Shown: positions 9,950 to 18,941 of the stretch, one piece after another
Layout of the letters: the number at the start of each line of letters is the position of its first letter
Position numbering within the stretch: the stretch's first letter is position 1
NCBI GenBank assembly: GCA_020629715.1
Contig: JAHDCU010000003.1
Span: 496,879-560,878 of the forward strand
Origin: Saprospiraceae bacterium
GTDB lineage: Bacteria; Bacteroidota; Bacteroidia; Chitinophagales; Saprospiraceae
DNA: 64,000 bases
Direction of reading: 5' to 3'
Notes under the pieces: generated by a model
Told to the model about the DNA's origin: nothing
What the model saw: the letters and a program-made list of their open reading frames with translations, nothing else
Databases searched by the model: none
Made by a program: the position numbers and the translations under genes

Positions 9950-11098
9950 ATGAAACAAATAATACTCTCTACCCTAGCGATCTTGCTCATCTTTGCTTGC
10001 CAGGCACCAGAACAATGGCCCGAGGACATCGCCGGTAAAAAAGCACTGCTCAAAGAAAAACGAACGGAGCTACAAATACTCCAATCTGATATCGATAAAC
10101 TCAATGAAGAACTAGAGACCCTCGAGCCTAAAAAAATAGATAAAGCAGTAGTAGATATTGATACCGTAAAGGCTACCAATTTTAAAAGTTATGTATCTGT
10201 ACAGGCTAATGTTGTATCTGATGACATGGCAATGGCCAGTAGCGAAACAGGTGGTAGGATACTCTCCGTTAACGTGGAAGAGGGCCAATATGTAAAGCGC
10301 GGTGGCCTCATCGCCAGAGTAGATCTTCAATCACTCGAAAAGCAAAAGGATGAATTGGTCACTAGCTTAAATTTTGCCACTACTGTATTTGAAAGACAAA
10401 AAAGACTTTGGGACCAAGAAATAGGTTCAGAACTCCAATACCTCGAAGCTAAAACCAATAAAGAACGCATCGAAAAAGGGATAGCCCAAATAGAGACCCA
10501 GCTAGCCAAAGAAAATGTTTATGCCCCAATAAGCGGTATCATAGATCGTGAATTTTTGAGTGCGGGAGAGATGGCAGCCCCTGGAGCACCGATCGTACAG
10601 ATCTTGAATACTACTAAAATCAAAGTTGTAGCTGATATACCAGAACGAAATCTCCAATCAGTGAAGCGAGGAGATCAAGTGGAAATTTACTTTCCTGCCA
10701 TTGACAAAACCATCAATGAGCGGATAAGCCTTGTGGGTAGATCAATCGATCCTTCCAATAGAACTTTCAAAATAGAAATGAATACCTCTACTATAGGTGG
10801 ATTGCTCAAACCTAACTTACTTGCTGAAGTAAAATTTAATGATTTGAGTATCAAAGATGCCATAGTCATACCCGTGGATATCATACAAGAAAATGTGAAC
10901 GGTGAGGAATATGTGTATATCGGAACGCCTAAGGATGGTAAAATCATTGCAGAAAAATTGGTCATCGAAACTGATCAAAGTTATGATAGCCAGATCGTGG
11001 TGACTAATGGCTTAAAAGAAAGTGATATACTCATCGTAAAAGGACACAAATCAGTCAAAAACGGTACCGAACTCATCATTAATAACTCTGAAAAGTAA
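9950..11098 (+). CDS. RND efflux periplasmic adaptor (membrane fusion protein), lipoprotein
   Basis: 382 residues from the ATG at 9950. An upstream in-frame ATG at 9902 would overlap the TolC gene and bury the signal sequence. MKQIILSTLAILLIFAC is a lipoprotein signal with lipobox IFAC. Next come a coiled-coil stretch (residues about 20-55), a biotinyl-lipoyl-like half (GGRILSVNVEEGQYVKRG), an alpha-hairpin, and the second lipoyl half (NVYAPISGIIDREF) with beta-barrel domains. It bridges the RND permease and TolC channel in the periplasm. The three pump genes are consecutive and co-oriented. Confidence 0.9.
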   Translation: MKQIILSTLAILLIFACQAPEQWPEDIAGKKALLKEKRTELQILQSDIDKLNEELETLEPKKIDKAVVDIDTVKATNFKSYVSVQANVVSDDMAMASSETGGRILSVNVEEGQYVKRGGLIARVDLQSLEKQKDELVTSLNFATTVFERQKRLWDQEIGSELQYLEAKTNKERIEKGIAQIETQLAKENVYAPISGIIDREFLSAGEMAAPGAPIVQILNTTKIKVVADIPERNLQSVKRGDQVEIYFPAIDKTINERISLVGRSIDPSNRTFKIEMNTSTIGGLLKPNLLAEVKFNDLSIKDAIVIPVDIIQENVNGEEYVYIGTPKDGKIIAEKLVIETDQSYDSQIVVTNGLKESDILIVKGHKSVKNGTELIINNSEK

Positions 11099-11103
11099 GG
11101 ATC

Positions 11104-14100
11104 ATGACTGACAAACCTAATAAATCAGAATTACGCCAGTTTTCGCTCAGCAGTTTTGCTGTCGATAATGCTACAAGCGTATTTCTTATCGCAATCATGA
11201 TTCTGTTATTCGGAATACAGAGTTATGATAAGATGCCTAAGGAACAATACCCTGATGCATCACTACCGACCATCTATGTCAATACACCATACTTTGGTAA
11301 CTCTGCTGAAGAGATCGAAAATTTGATATCAAAACCGATCGAAAAAGAGATCGAAGCCATCTCAGAGCTCAAAACGGTAAGTAGTAACTCGGTACAGGAT
11401 TTCTCCGTGATCATTGCAGAATTTACCAATGACATCGAAATCACTGAAGCCGTAAGAAAGACCAAAGACGCTATAGATAAAGCTAAGGCAGAACTCCCAA
11501 GCGACCTCGACCAAGAGCCTACAGTACTCGAAATAAACTTTGCTGATCTACCGATTATGACGATCAATGTATCTGGAAATTATCCGATGGATGATCTCCG
11601 AGGTTATGCAGAATTTATACAAGATCGTGTCGAAAACATCAAACAGATCAACAAGGTCAACATGAAAGGTGATCAAGAGCGAGAAGTTAAAGTCGATCTT
11701 GATATCTATAAGATGCATAGTGCCCAAGTATCTTTTACGGATATAGAAAACGCGCTCCGATCTGAGAATATCACCATGTCCGCCGGTGAAATCAAGCGTA
11801 ACGGATTTAGTAGAGCAGTACGTATTGTTGGACAGTTTGAGACCATCCAACAGCTCGAAAACACCATCATCAAAAGTGAAAATCAGCGTCCGATCTATCT
11901 TAAAGATCTTGGAGAAGTCAGTTATGCATTTGAAGATAGAAAGTCATATGCAAGATCCGATGGATTACCCGTAATTGCCCTTGATGTCATCAAACGAAAA
12001 GGAGAAAACCTGCTATTCGCCGCAGATGAAATCAAGAAAGACCTCGTAGAAATAGAAAAAGAATTACCAGATGATCTGAAAGTCAGTCTATTCAATGACC
12101 TATCTGTATATACTCGAAATGAAGTATCTAATCTCGAGAATAGTATCATATCGGGAGTTATCCTTGTGATTTTGGTACTATTATTTTTTTTGGGTCTGAG
12201 AAATGCCTCTTTCGTAGGTATGGCGATACCGTTATCAATGCTTACGGGTATTTTGATCCTGTATATGACAGGGACGATCATGAATATCGTGGTACTCTTT
12301 TCTCTGATACTAGCACTGGGGCTTCTCGTGGATAATGCCATTGTAGTAGTAGAGAATATATATCGTTATATGCAAAATGGCTACGATGGTAAGCTAGCTG
12401 CGAAATACGGCACTGGGGAAGTAGCTATGCCGATCATTGCCTCCACAGCAACTACACTGGCAGCATTTATACCACTTGCATTCTGGCCAGGGCTTATGGG
12501 TGAGTTTATGAGATACATGCCCATCACTTTGATCATTGTATTGAGTTCTTCCTTATTTGTGGCACTAGTTATCAATCCTGTATTGACTTCAAAGTTTATG
12601 AAAGTCGAGGAAAAGGCAGAATCAAAGGAACAATACAATAGGTCTCGTAGAAATGTACTAGTAGGAATACTCGTTATGCTAGGAGTTGGCATTTTAGCAC
12701 ATTTTGCAAGGGTTGATTGGATACGAAATTTGATGGGTTTTGCCATCTTCATCTCCGCGCTTAACTTTTTTGTACTCAAGCCACTCAGTATTCGATTTCA
12801 AAACAGCTTTCTACCATGGCTCGAGAGTATTTATAATAAGTTTATCACTTTCGCATTACGCAGGTTCAATCCTCTTTTCATATTCGGAGGAACCTTTGTT
12901 TTATTATTTGTGGCTTTGATGCTATTAGGTATAAAGCCCCCGCCTGTGGTACTTTTCCCATCGGCAGAACCTTTGTATGTAAATGCTTTTGTTGAGCTTC
13001 CAATTGGAAAATCGATTGAAGAAACGAATACCATCGTTAAAGAAATCGAGAAAGATATCCTCGAAACAGTAGGCGATCGTGCTAGTATCGTAGAAGCTGT
13101 ATTGACACAAATAGGAGAAGATACTTCTGATCCTAATTCACCACCAGAGCCAGGTTTTACACCTAATAAAGCTAGGATAACGGTACAGTTTGTCAAGACA
13201 GAAGAGCGAGGTGACATCAAGTCATCTGTCATCATGAAAGACATGCGAGAGGCCCTTCAAGGTTATAGTGGTGTGGAGATTTCTGTAGATAAAAACGCAG
13301 ATGGACCACCTGTCGGTAAGCCAATCAATATCGAATTTAGAGGAGATGATGTAGATACTTTGGTAGCTCTTACTCAACGAGTGAAGCAGTACATCGACGA
13401 CCAAGCCATAGGTGGTATCGAGGAGCTCAAGTCTGATGTAAAAATCGGAAAACCTGAGCTACTCATCAATATAGACAGAGAAGCAGCGAGACGATATGAG
13501 CTTTCTACATTCACTATTGCAAGCACATTACGTACTGCATTATTTGGCAAAGAGGCTACTAAGTTTAAAGTCGGTGAAGACGAATATCCGATCACCATCA
13601 GACTCAAGGAGGATCAACGTAACAATATTACGTCGCTCATGAATCAAAAAGTGACTTTCAGAAATCCTGCGAATGGTAGAATTGTACAAGTGCCAATCAG
13701 TACTGTAGCAGATATAGAGTATTCTTCTACCTACAATAGTATCAAACGTAAAGATTCACAAAGAGCGATCACCTTATTCTCAAATATCCTTGATGGGTAT
13801 ATACCGAATGATGTGATCGGCAATATCCAATTTGCCCTAGATAGTTACGAACTACCCGAGGGATATACTTACGAGTTTACTGGAGAACAACAGCAACAGG
13901 CTGAGGATATGTCCTTCTTGATGGGAGCATTCTTAGTGGCGCTCTTCGCCATTTTCATCATCATCGTTGCACAGTTCAACTCTATCATTTCACCGTTTAT
14001 CATTGTACTCTCGATACTCTTCAGTACGATCGGTGTATTCTTAGGATACTTCATTACAGGAGATACGGTGTCTATTGTATTCTCAGGGGTAGGGATCATA

Positions 14101-14556
14101 TCTCTGGCAGGAGTAGTCGTGAATAATGCTATTGTATTGATCGATTATATCAATCTGCTAATCAAACGAAAGGCAAGAGATAAGGGAGTAGATGGTATGT
14201 CAGACCTATCAGTAGAAGAAATACGAAATTGTGTAATTGAAGGCGGAGCGACGAGATTACGACCCGTATTATTGACTGCTATTACGACAATTTTAGGTCT
14301 TATCCCGCTGGCGATAGGATTCAATATGAACTTCTTTACGCTGATCGGAGAGCTAGATGCCAATATCTTCATAGGTGGTGATAATACTGCCTTATGGGGA
14401 CCTATGGCTTGGACCATTATCTACGGACTGACTTTTGCAACTTTCCTTACCTTGGTAGTGGTACCCGTGATGTACTGGTTATCTTATAGAATGATTAATT
14501 TCTTCTCTAGTCAATCAGCAACAAAGGAAGGCGAACTTGAGTTATCAAAGTCATGA
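11104..14556 (+). CDS. RND family efflux permease (AcrB/HAE1-like)
   Basis: 1150 residues, slightly longer than the usual 1030-1050. TM1 is followed by a periplasmic porter domain with the PTIYVNTPY and SSNSVQDFSV segments. The TM4 proton-relay segment is GLLVDNAIVVVENIYRY, and a second matching half has GVVVNNAIVLIDYINLL. The second half has Asn where the first half has the relay Asp, as in family members. A cytoplasmic charged insertion near residues 500-520 and a hydrophobic insertion around 520-560 account for part of the extra length. It is a proton-driven exporter, and its substrate is unknown. Its last codons overlap pdxH. Confidence 0.92.
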   Translation: MTDKPNKSELRQFSLSSFAVDNATSVFLIAIMILLFGIQSYDKMPKEQYPDASLPTIYVNTPYFGNSAEEIENLISKPIEKEIEAISELKTVSSNSVQDFSVIIAEFTNDIEITEAVRKTKDAIDKAKAELPSDLDQEPTVLEINFADLPIMTINVSGNYPMDDLRGYAEFIQDRVENIKQINKVNMKGDQEREVKVDLDIYKMHSAQVSFTDIENALRSENITMSAGEIKRNGFSRAVRIVGQFETIQQLENTIIKSENQRPIYLKDLGEVSYAFEDRKSYARSDGLPVIALDVIKRKGENLLFAADEIKKDLVEIEKELPDDLKVSLFNDLSVYTRNEVSNLENSIISGVILVILVLLFFLGLRNASFVGMAIPLSMLTGILILYMTGTIMNIVVLFSLILALGLLVDNAIVVVENIYRYMQNGYDGKLAAKYGTGEVAMPIIASTATTLAAFIPLAFWPGLMGEFMRYMPITLIIVLSSSLFVALVINPVLTSKFMKVEEKAESKEQYNRSRRNVLVGILVMLGVGILAHFARVDWIRNLMGFAIFISALNFFVLKPLSIRFQNSFLPWLESIYNKFITFALRRFNPLFIFGGTFVLLFVALMLLGIKPPPVVLFPSAEPLYVNAFVELPIGKSIEETNTIVKEIEKDILETVGDRASIVEAVLTQIGEDTSDPNSPPEPGFTPNKARITVQFVKTEERGDIKSSVIMKDMREALQGYSGVEISVDKNADGPPVGKPINIEFRGDDVDTLVALTQRVKQYIDDQAIGGIEELKSDVKIGKPELLINIDREAARRYELSTFTIASTLRTALFGKEATKFKVGEDEYPITIRLKEDQRNNITSLMNQKVTFRNPANGRIVQVPISTVADIEYSSTYNSIKRKDSQRAITLFSNILDGYIPNDVIGNIQFALDSYELPEGYTYEFTGEQQQQAEDMSFLMGAFLVALFAIFIIIVAQFNSIISPFIIVLSILFSTIGVFLGYFITGDTVSIVFSGVGIISLAGVVVNNAIVLIDYINLLIKRKARDKGVDGMSDLSVEEIRNCVIEGGATRLRPVLLTAITTILGLIPLAIGFNMNFFTLIGELDANIFIGGDNTALWGPMAWTIIYGLTFATFLTLVVVPVMYWLSYRMINFFSSQSATKEGELELSKS

Positions 14557-15197
14557 ATAATAACATAGCCGACCTACGAGAAAATTATAGCAAAGCAAAA
14601 TTGGATCGATCTGCCTTGGTAGATGATCCAATTTTGCAATTCAAGGCATGGTTTGATAATGTACTCAGCTCAAAAATTATCGAGCCAAATGCAATGACCA
14701 TTAGCACTGTAAATGAAAGCGGTGTACCCTCTTCAAGAGTGGTTTTATTGAAAGAGATAACAGAAACCGGTATTGTATTCTACACAAACTACAACTCAGA
14801 TAAGGCACAAGATCTTGAATCAAATCCCAATATCGCGGTCAACTTTTTATGGAAAGAGATCGAGCGTCAAGTAAGGATACAAGGTCTTGCCACCAAAATA
14901 TCTCGAGACCGATCAGAAGCCTACTATCATAGTAGACCTAAAGGCAGTCAAATAGGTGCTTGGGCATCGCCACAAAGTCAGATTATCTCAGATCGTTCAG
15001 TATTAGAAGAGAAACAGAAGGAGTTAGAATCACAATATCAAAATACTGAAAAACTACCTATCCCTCCACATTGGGGTGGTTATGAAATCACTATCAACAT
15101 GATCGAGTTTTGGCAAGGGAGACCTAGTCGATTGCATGATCGGTTTCGGTATAGAAAAGAAGGTGATGTATGGATTGTGGAGCGAGTGGCACCGTAG
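14553..15197 (+). CDS. pdxH: Pyridoxamine/pyridoxine 5'-phosphate oxidase
   Basis: FMN-dependent oxidation of PNP or PMP to pyridoxal 5'-phosphate, the last step of vitamin B6 salvage and synthesis. 214 residues, the normal length. Family motifs include the N-terminal LRENYSKAKLD, the FMN-binding SSRVVLLKEI, RQVRIQG, SRPKGSQIGAWAS, and the C-terminal signature WQGRPSRLHDRFRY. The start codon overlaps the RND permease stop (ATGA), so it is probably translated from the efflux operon mRNA; no functional link with efflux is evident. Confidence 0.95.
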   Translation: MNNNIADLRENYSKAKLDRSALVDDPILQFKAWFDNVLSSKIIEPNAMTISTVNESGVPSSRVVLLKEITETGIVFYTNYNSDKAQDLESNPNIAVNFLWKEIERQVRIQGLATKISRDRSEAYYHSRPKGSQIGAWASPQSQIISDRSVLEEKQKELESQYQNTEKLPIPPHWGGYEITINMIEFWQGRPSRLHDRFRYRKEGDVWIVERVAP

Positions 15198-15199
15198 TA

Positions 15200-15223
15200 T
15201 GATATCTCGGCATCGCGATATCA
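15200..15223. terminator. Hairpin between converging pdxH and HtrA genes
   Basis: Inverted repeat TGATATC (15200-15206) and GATATCA (15217-15223), with an inner CG/CG pair, lies in the 30-base gap between the two stop codons. There is no strong T-run on either side, so termination is plausible, not certain. Confidence 0.4.
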
Positions 15224-15227
15224 ATTT

Positions 15228-16364
15228 CTAAAAACTACTCCCTAATACCACATCCTGCACTAACTCTTCTTTTGCCCTTATCAGCTTAAGACTGACCGTA
15301 TCGCCAGGTTCATAATTTTCGAGAGCTAAGATCAGGTCGTTGTTATCTTTTACCTCTCGGTCCTGAACTCCTACGATCAAGTCTCCGTATGTTATTTTTC
15401 CTGTATTAGATTGTTGTAATGGAATGAGACCTGCTGCTTCTGCACCACTCTTAGGACTTACACTCAAGATCATGGCCCCTTCCATTTCCCAGCGCTGTAC
15501 ATACTGTCCATGTACAAGCTCAATACCCAATACAGGACGACGTACTTCCCCATATTCAACAAGATCAGGAACCACCCAATTAACTATATCGACAGGTATA
15601 GAAAATCCTATCCCAGCCGATGCTCCAGAAGGACTATAAATCGCAGTATTAACACCAACTAATCGTCCGGAAGAATCCAATAATGGGCCACCAGAATTAC
15701 CCGGATTGATGGCTGCATCGGTCTGGATCACATCACGTATAGGTATTCTTGCTAATGACTCAATTTCACGACCCAAGGCACTAATGACCCCAGTTGTCAA
15801 TGTCTGATCGAGACCAAAAGGATTACCAATAGCGTATACACTTTGCCCCACCTTGAGATCAAAAGAACTACCCACAGGTATCGGTTTGAGTTGATCAGAT
15901 GGTGCATTTATCTTTAGTACAGCTAGGTCTTTTCGGGGTTCATATCCTATGAGTTTTGCATCCCAGACCGATTGATCACCCAATGTAACTTCATATATCT
16001 CTCCTTCTTTGACCACATGATAATTAGTCACGATATGCCCTTGAGTATCCCATACAAAACCTGAACCACTACCTGACTCTACCTCATAAGCAGTACGAGA
16101 CCAATAGTCTCTCTTTACTCCTTTGGTCGTAATATAAGCGACGGAAGGAGCAGCATTTTCGAATAGATTGATCGTGAGTTCTTCAATGCTTGAAACTACC
16201 TTGACGGGAGCAATATTTCGATTATTGCTATCTGTAACAGACGAACTATCTTCTTCATCTACGACCTGACTATCTGTATATGTCTCATTGCTGAAATAAT
16301 TAGATCCGAAGATCAATCCCATAAAGAAAACGACGATGAGTCCTAGTATCTGGGTAAGCTTCAT
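15228..16364 (-). CDS. HtrA/DegP-like trypsin-fold serine protease with one PDZ domain
   Basis: 378 residues. An N-terminal membrane anchor (residues 5-20) is followed by an acidic linker. The S1C protease domain has the triad His116 (GHIVTNYHVV), Asp146 (RKDLAVLKI) and Ser224 (NPGNSGGPLL). One C-terminal PDZ domain covers about residues 275-370. Single PDZ plus anchor resembles DegS-type envelope stress proteases more than two-PDZ DegP. It would act in the periplasm in protein quality control. An 8-base inverted repeat lies immediately 5' of the start codon. It converges with pdxH. Confidence 0.92.
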   Translation of the reverse strand: MKLTQILGLIVVFFMGLIFGSNYFSNETYTDSQVVDEEDSSSVTDSNNRNIAPVKVVSSIEELTINLFENAAPSVAYITTKGVKRDYWSRTAYEVESGSGSGFVWDTQGHIVTNYHVVKEGEIYEVTLGDQSVWDAKLIGYEPRKDLAVLKINAPSDQLKPIPVGSSFDLKVGQSVYAIGNPFGLDQTLTTGVISALGREIESLARIPIRDVIQTDAAINPGNSGGPLLDSSGRLVGVNTAIYSPSGASAGIGFSIPVDIVNWVVPDLVEYGEVRRPVLGIELVHGQYVQRWEMEGAMILSVSPKSGAEAAGLIPLQQSNTGKITYGDLIVGVQDREVKDNNDLILALENYEPGDTVSLKLIRAKEELVQDVVLGSSF

Positions 16365-16367
16365 AAA

Positions 16368-16393
16368 TTGTAGTTTGTCATTATTAACTACAA
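16368..16393. promoter_or_regulatory. Inverted repeat in the HtrA 5' leader
   Basis: TTGTAGTT (16368-16375) and AACTACAA (16386-16393), a perfect 8-base inverted repeat with a 10-base spacer, start 4 bases upstream of the HtrA start codon. It could be a regulator operator or an mRNA hairpin occluding the start. Confidence 0.4.
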
Positions 16394-16459
16394 ATTTTCA
16401 CTTTTGATTTCAAATCCATGATAGAAATCGATTAACATTTATATAGGATCGATTCCAAT

Positions 16460-17626
16460 CTATCGTATTACTGTAAACTGTCCTATCTGCTGTTGAGTAT
16501 TTCTGGAAATCACACGATACATACCTGATGAAAAACGGTCATCTATATCGAGTTGGATCTCTATAGATTGATCAAAACCTTCATTAATCGGTATTGACTT
16601 AACCAATCTGCCTTCTGCAGAAACTATCATGATGTGACCACCATAATTATTACCACCAAGATTAAGCGTAACTCGATCTCCCGATTTAGCAGGACTAGGG
16701 AATATGGCTATTTGTGCTTGTTTCTCAAAAGTCACAAACCTAGTATCACTATATTCTGATGATCCATCTAGATCAACCATCTGCAGTCGGTAATAAACAT
16801 TTAGGTCATCATTGACGTACTCTGATGATTGAGCATCAATAAACTCATATGCTTGCTCAGCATTACTCTCACCAATAACTTCTACCTTTCCGATCGTAGT
16901 CCATTGTTCTGTGTTACTACTTCTTTGTATATCATAATGAGATGCATTGATCTCTGCACTACTAACCCAATCAAGTTGAGTTGCCTGTCTACCCTTTCTA
17001 TTTGCCGTAAAACTTACTAACTCGATAGGTAGAGCAACATTAGATTGAGATTCAAAATATGTAGTACCGCTAGTTGAACCAGGATTACTACCCGTATCTC
17101 CATAGAAATAATCAGCACCACCTATATCAGTAAGATCAACTCCACCATCAATAATGCTAAAATAGGTTGGGAAAAAATCAGAATTCGCTGCGATTTCAAA
17201 ATCTACCATATCCGTAGGATCTGCTCCAATTACTTCTACTCTAAATATCTCATATTCTGTTCCATCGGTGTATGTCACTGATGTTGGAGGAGGTGTAGGC
17301 GCTGCAGAATAAATAAAATTACGATTTGAGAAACCCGTTTCATTACCATATAGGTTATCATTAGATGAAAAAGATGAATTATTTAAATCAGGGAAATCTG
17401 TTGAGTTGACCAAAATATCCCCAAAGGAAAAATCTGGCTCTGAGTCAGCATATCTAACGAAAATCTCAAATGTTCCCATATCCATAGTAATGTCTCCACC
17501 CCCTGGGTTAGCCTGAATTTTTACGATAAGCCAATTTACTTCATGGTCTAAGGTTGCTCTAAAATATTGTCCATTAGATGCTATACTAATGAATAATAAG
17601 GCTATGCTAAGTATAATATTTTTCAT
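16460..17626 (-). CDS. T9SS-exported protein with type A C-terminal sorting domain
   Basis: 388 residues. A signal peptide (about residues 1-19) is followed by a beta-rich N-terminal region (20-190) of no recognised family. A fibronectin-like segment opens with LPIELVSFTANRKG, very common before Bacteroidota sorting domains. The last about 75 residues form the Por secretion type A domain (IAIFPSPAKSGDRVTLNL, GMYRVISRN). It should be carried across the outer membrane by T9SS and attached to the surface or released. It is the last gene of the reverse cluster, 10 bases after the discoidin-like gene. The N-terminal region might be cohesin-like, given the dockerin-like neighbour, but that is a guess. 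Confidence 0.75.
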   Translation of the reverse strand: MKNIILSIALLFISIASNGQYFRATLDHEVNWLIVKIQANPGGGDITMDMGTFEIFVRYADSEPDFSFGDILVNSTDFPDLNNSSFSSNDNLYGNETGFSNRNFIYSAAPTPPPTSVTYTDGTEYEIFRVEVIGADPTDMVDFEIAANSDFFPTYFSIIDGGVDLTDIGGADYFYGDTGSNPGSTSGTTYFESQSNVALPIELVSFTANRKGRQATQLDWVSSAEINASHYDIQRSSNTEQWTTIGKVEVIGESNAEQAYEFIDAQSSEYVNDDLNVYYRLQMVDLDGSSEYSDTRFVTFEKQAQIAIFPSPAKSGDRVTLNLGGNNYGGHIMIVSAEGRLVKSIPINEGFDQSIEIQLDIDDRFSSGMYRVISRNTQQQIGQFTVIR

Positions 17627-17636
17627 TTGTAATATT

Positions 17637-18896
17637 TTAGAAAGACTGTGTCTTCAGAGTAAGAAAATTTCCGTCTAGAATGGACATGAATTTAGCATAA
17701 TCATTTATGCTTGCAGGCCCAGTCATTCGTACGTTACCATCCATATTGATATCCGCATCTGAGTATTCATTAGTAAGTAGGGTTAAAAAATTACCTCCTA
17801 ATTCTAACATCAACGATGCATAGTCATTGATACTGGCGGGGCCAGTCATTCTTACATTTTTACTTGCAGCGACATTGACATTTTCACCGTTCACATTAGC
17901 GCCATACATGCCGTATGTACCATCACTAAATTCAAATAAATCTCTACCTAACACATAATTTGGATTAGATGTGAAATCTATAACTGTTGGTGTTATTCCG
18001 TTTAGTCTAGCCTTTTCACCAGCCATAACACCTAAATGATTCCTATGCCTGATGCTAACAAAATAATCTGTTGACTCAGCAACCATTCTTAAAGGAGATA
18101 CGCCATCTATATCTACTACATCCCCATCTCTTTGAATTAATGCAGACTTGGACTGGACTACAAGATTTATATCATTAGCATCACGTAGTTCTATAAATAC
18201 CCAGTCTACTATATCATCCTCTGGCGACGCATTATCAAATACGGATGCATCTGATACCTGCTCCCCACCACCTCGATCAGTATGGACAAAAGAAGCCTTA
18301 TCGGTGTATGGTTCCTCTAAAGGAAGTAAGCCTTTAGACCTGAGTTGATCATTCATAAGTCCATTGGCAGGATTGTATGCTCCAGACAGTTTAGCCCTTA
18401 TATTAAGCACGACTTCTGGTGCTTGTGTTGATTCTAATCCAACTCGGAGTTCTCCAAGTCCAAAACACTGGCTATCTCCATAATTGGAAAGAGCTGTTAT
18501 CAACAAATATCTGGCTTGTATACCTCCTAAATCAGGACCATCTTCGCCCTCATAAAATCCACTTCCGTTAGCTTGTACAAAGGTGTGGGTCCCCATATCT
18601 ATCCAAGTATTTTGATCCTCCGATACTTCTATTTTCACAGTTTGTAAACCGCGATCTAGATCTTCTGGATGATTATAATTCCAATAATGCAATTGATATA
18701 AGGGATACTCCTGCCCAAAATCATACATGATCCAATGACCCATACCGTTATCTTGATTAGGGTTGAGGCTAGGCGAGCAAGAGCTCCATTGCGACTCTCT
18801 TGAACTATTATGACGGTCTAAATAGCACTGAGCATTAGCCATAAAGGCGCTGCAAATACACGAAACAACGAGTATAAAAAATGTAATTTTTTTCAT
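17637..18896 (-). CDS. Secreted discoidin-like protein with dockerin-like C-terminus
   Basis: Start placed at ATG 18896, which begins an intact signal peptide (MKKITFFILVVSCICSAFMANAQ); an upstream TTG is less likely. Residues about 20-155 resemble a discoidin/F5-8C beta-sandwich (HWIMYDFGQEYPL, ARYLLITALSNYGD), paralogous to the protein at 24073. The C-terminus contains two copies of VRMTGPASINDYA. The second is preceded by DADINMDGN, a calcium-loop pattern like type I dockerin. No T9SS sorting domain is apparent. It is probably a surface or extracellular component that binds carbohydrate or partner proteins. Confidence 0.7.
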   Translation of the reverse strand: MKKITFFILVVSCICSAFMANAQCYLDRHNSSRESQWSSCSPSLNPNQDNGMGHWIMYDFGQEYPLYQLHYWNYNHPEDLDRGLQTVKIEVSEDQNTWIDMGTHTFVQANGSGFYEGEDGPDLGGIQARYLLITALSNYGDSQCFGLGELRVGLESTQAPEVVLNIRAKLSGAYNPANGLMNDQLRSKGLLPLEEPYTDKASFVHTDRGGGEQVSDASVFDNASPEDDIVDWVFIELRDANDINLVVQSKSALIQRDGDVVDIDGVSPLRMVAESTDYFVSIRHRNHLGVMAGEKARLNGITPTVIDFTSNPNYVLGRDLFEFSDGTYGMYGANVNGENVNVAASKNVRMTGPASINDYASLMLELGGNFLTLLTNEYSDADINMDGNVRMTGPASINDYAKFMSILDGNFLTLKTQSF

Positions 18897-18941
18897 TTCG
18901 TACAATTAAAAATTTAAAAAATACCTGCTCGGAAAGGCTGT

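Noticed and set aside
11274-14417. Several reverse frames inside the RND permease and adaptor genes
   Set aside because: Antisense to well-supported genes with strong family motifs; no motif or start context of their own.
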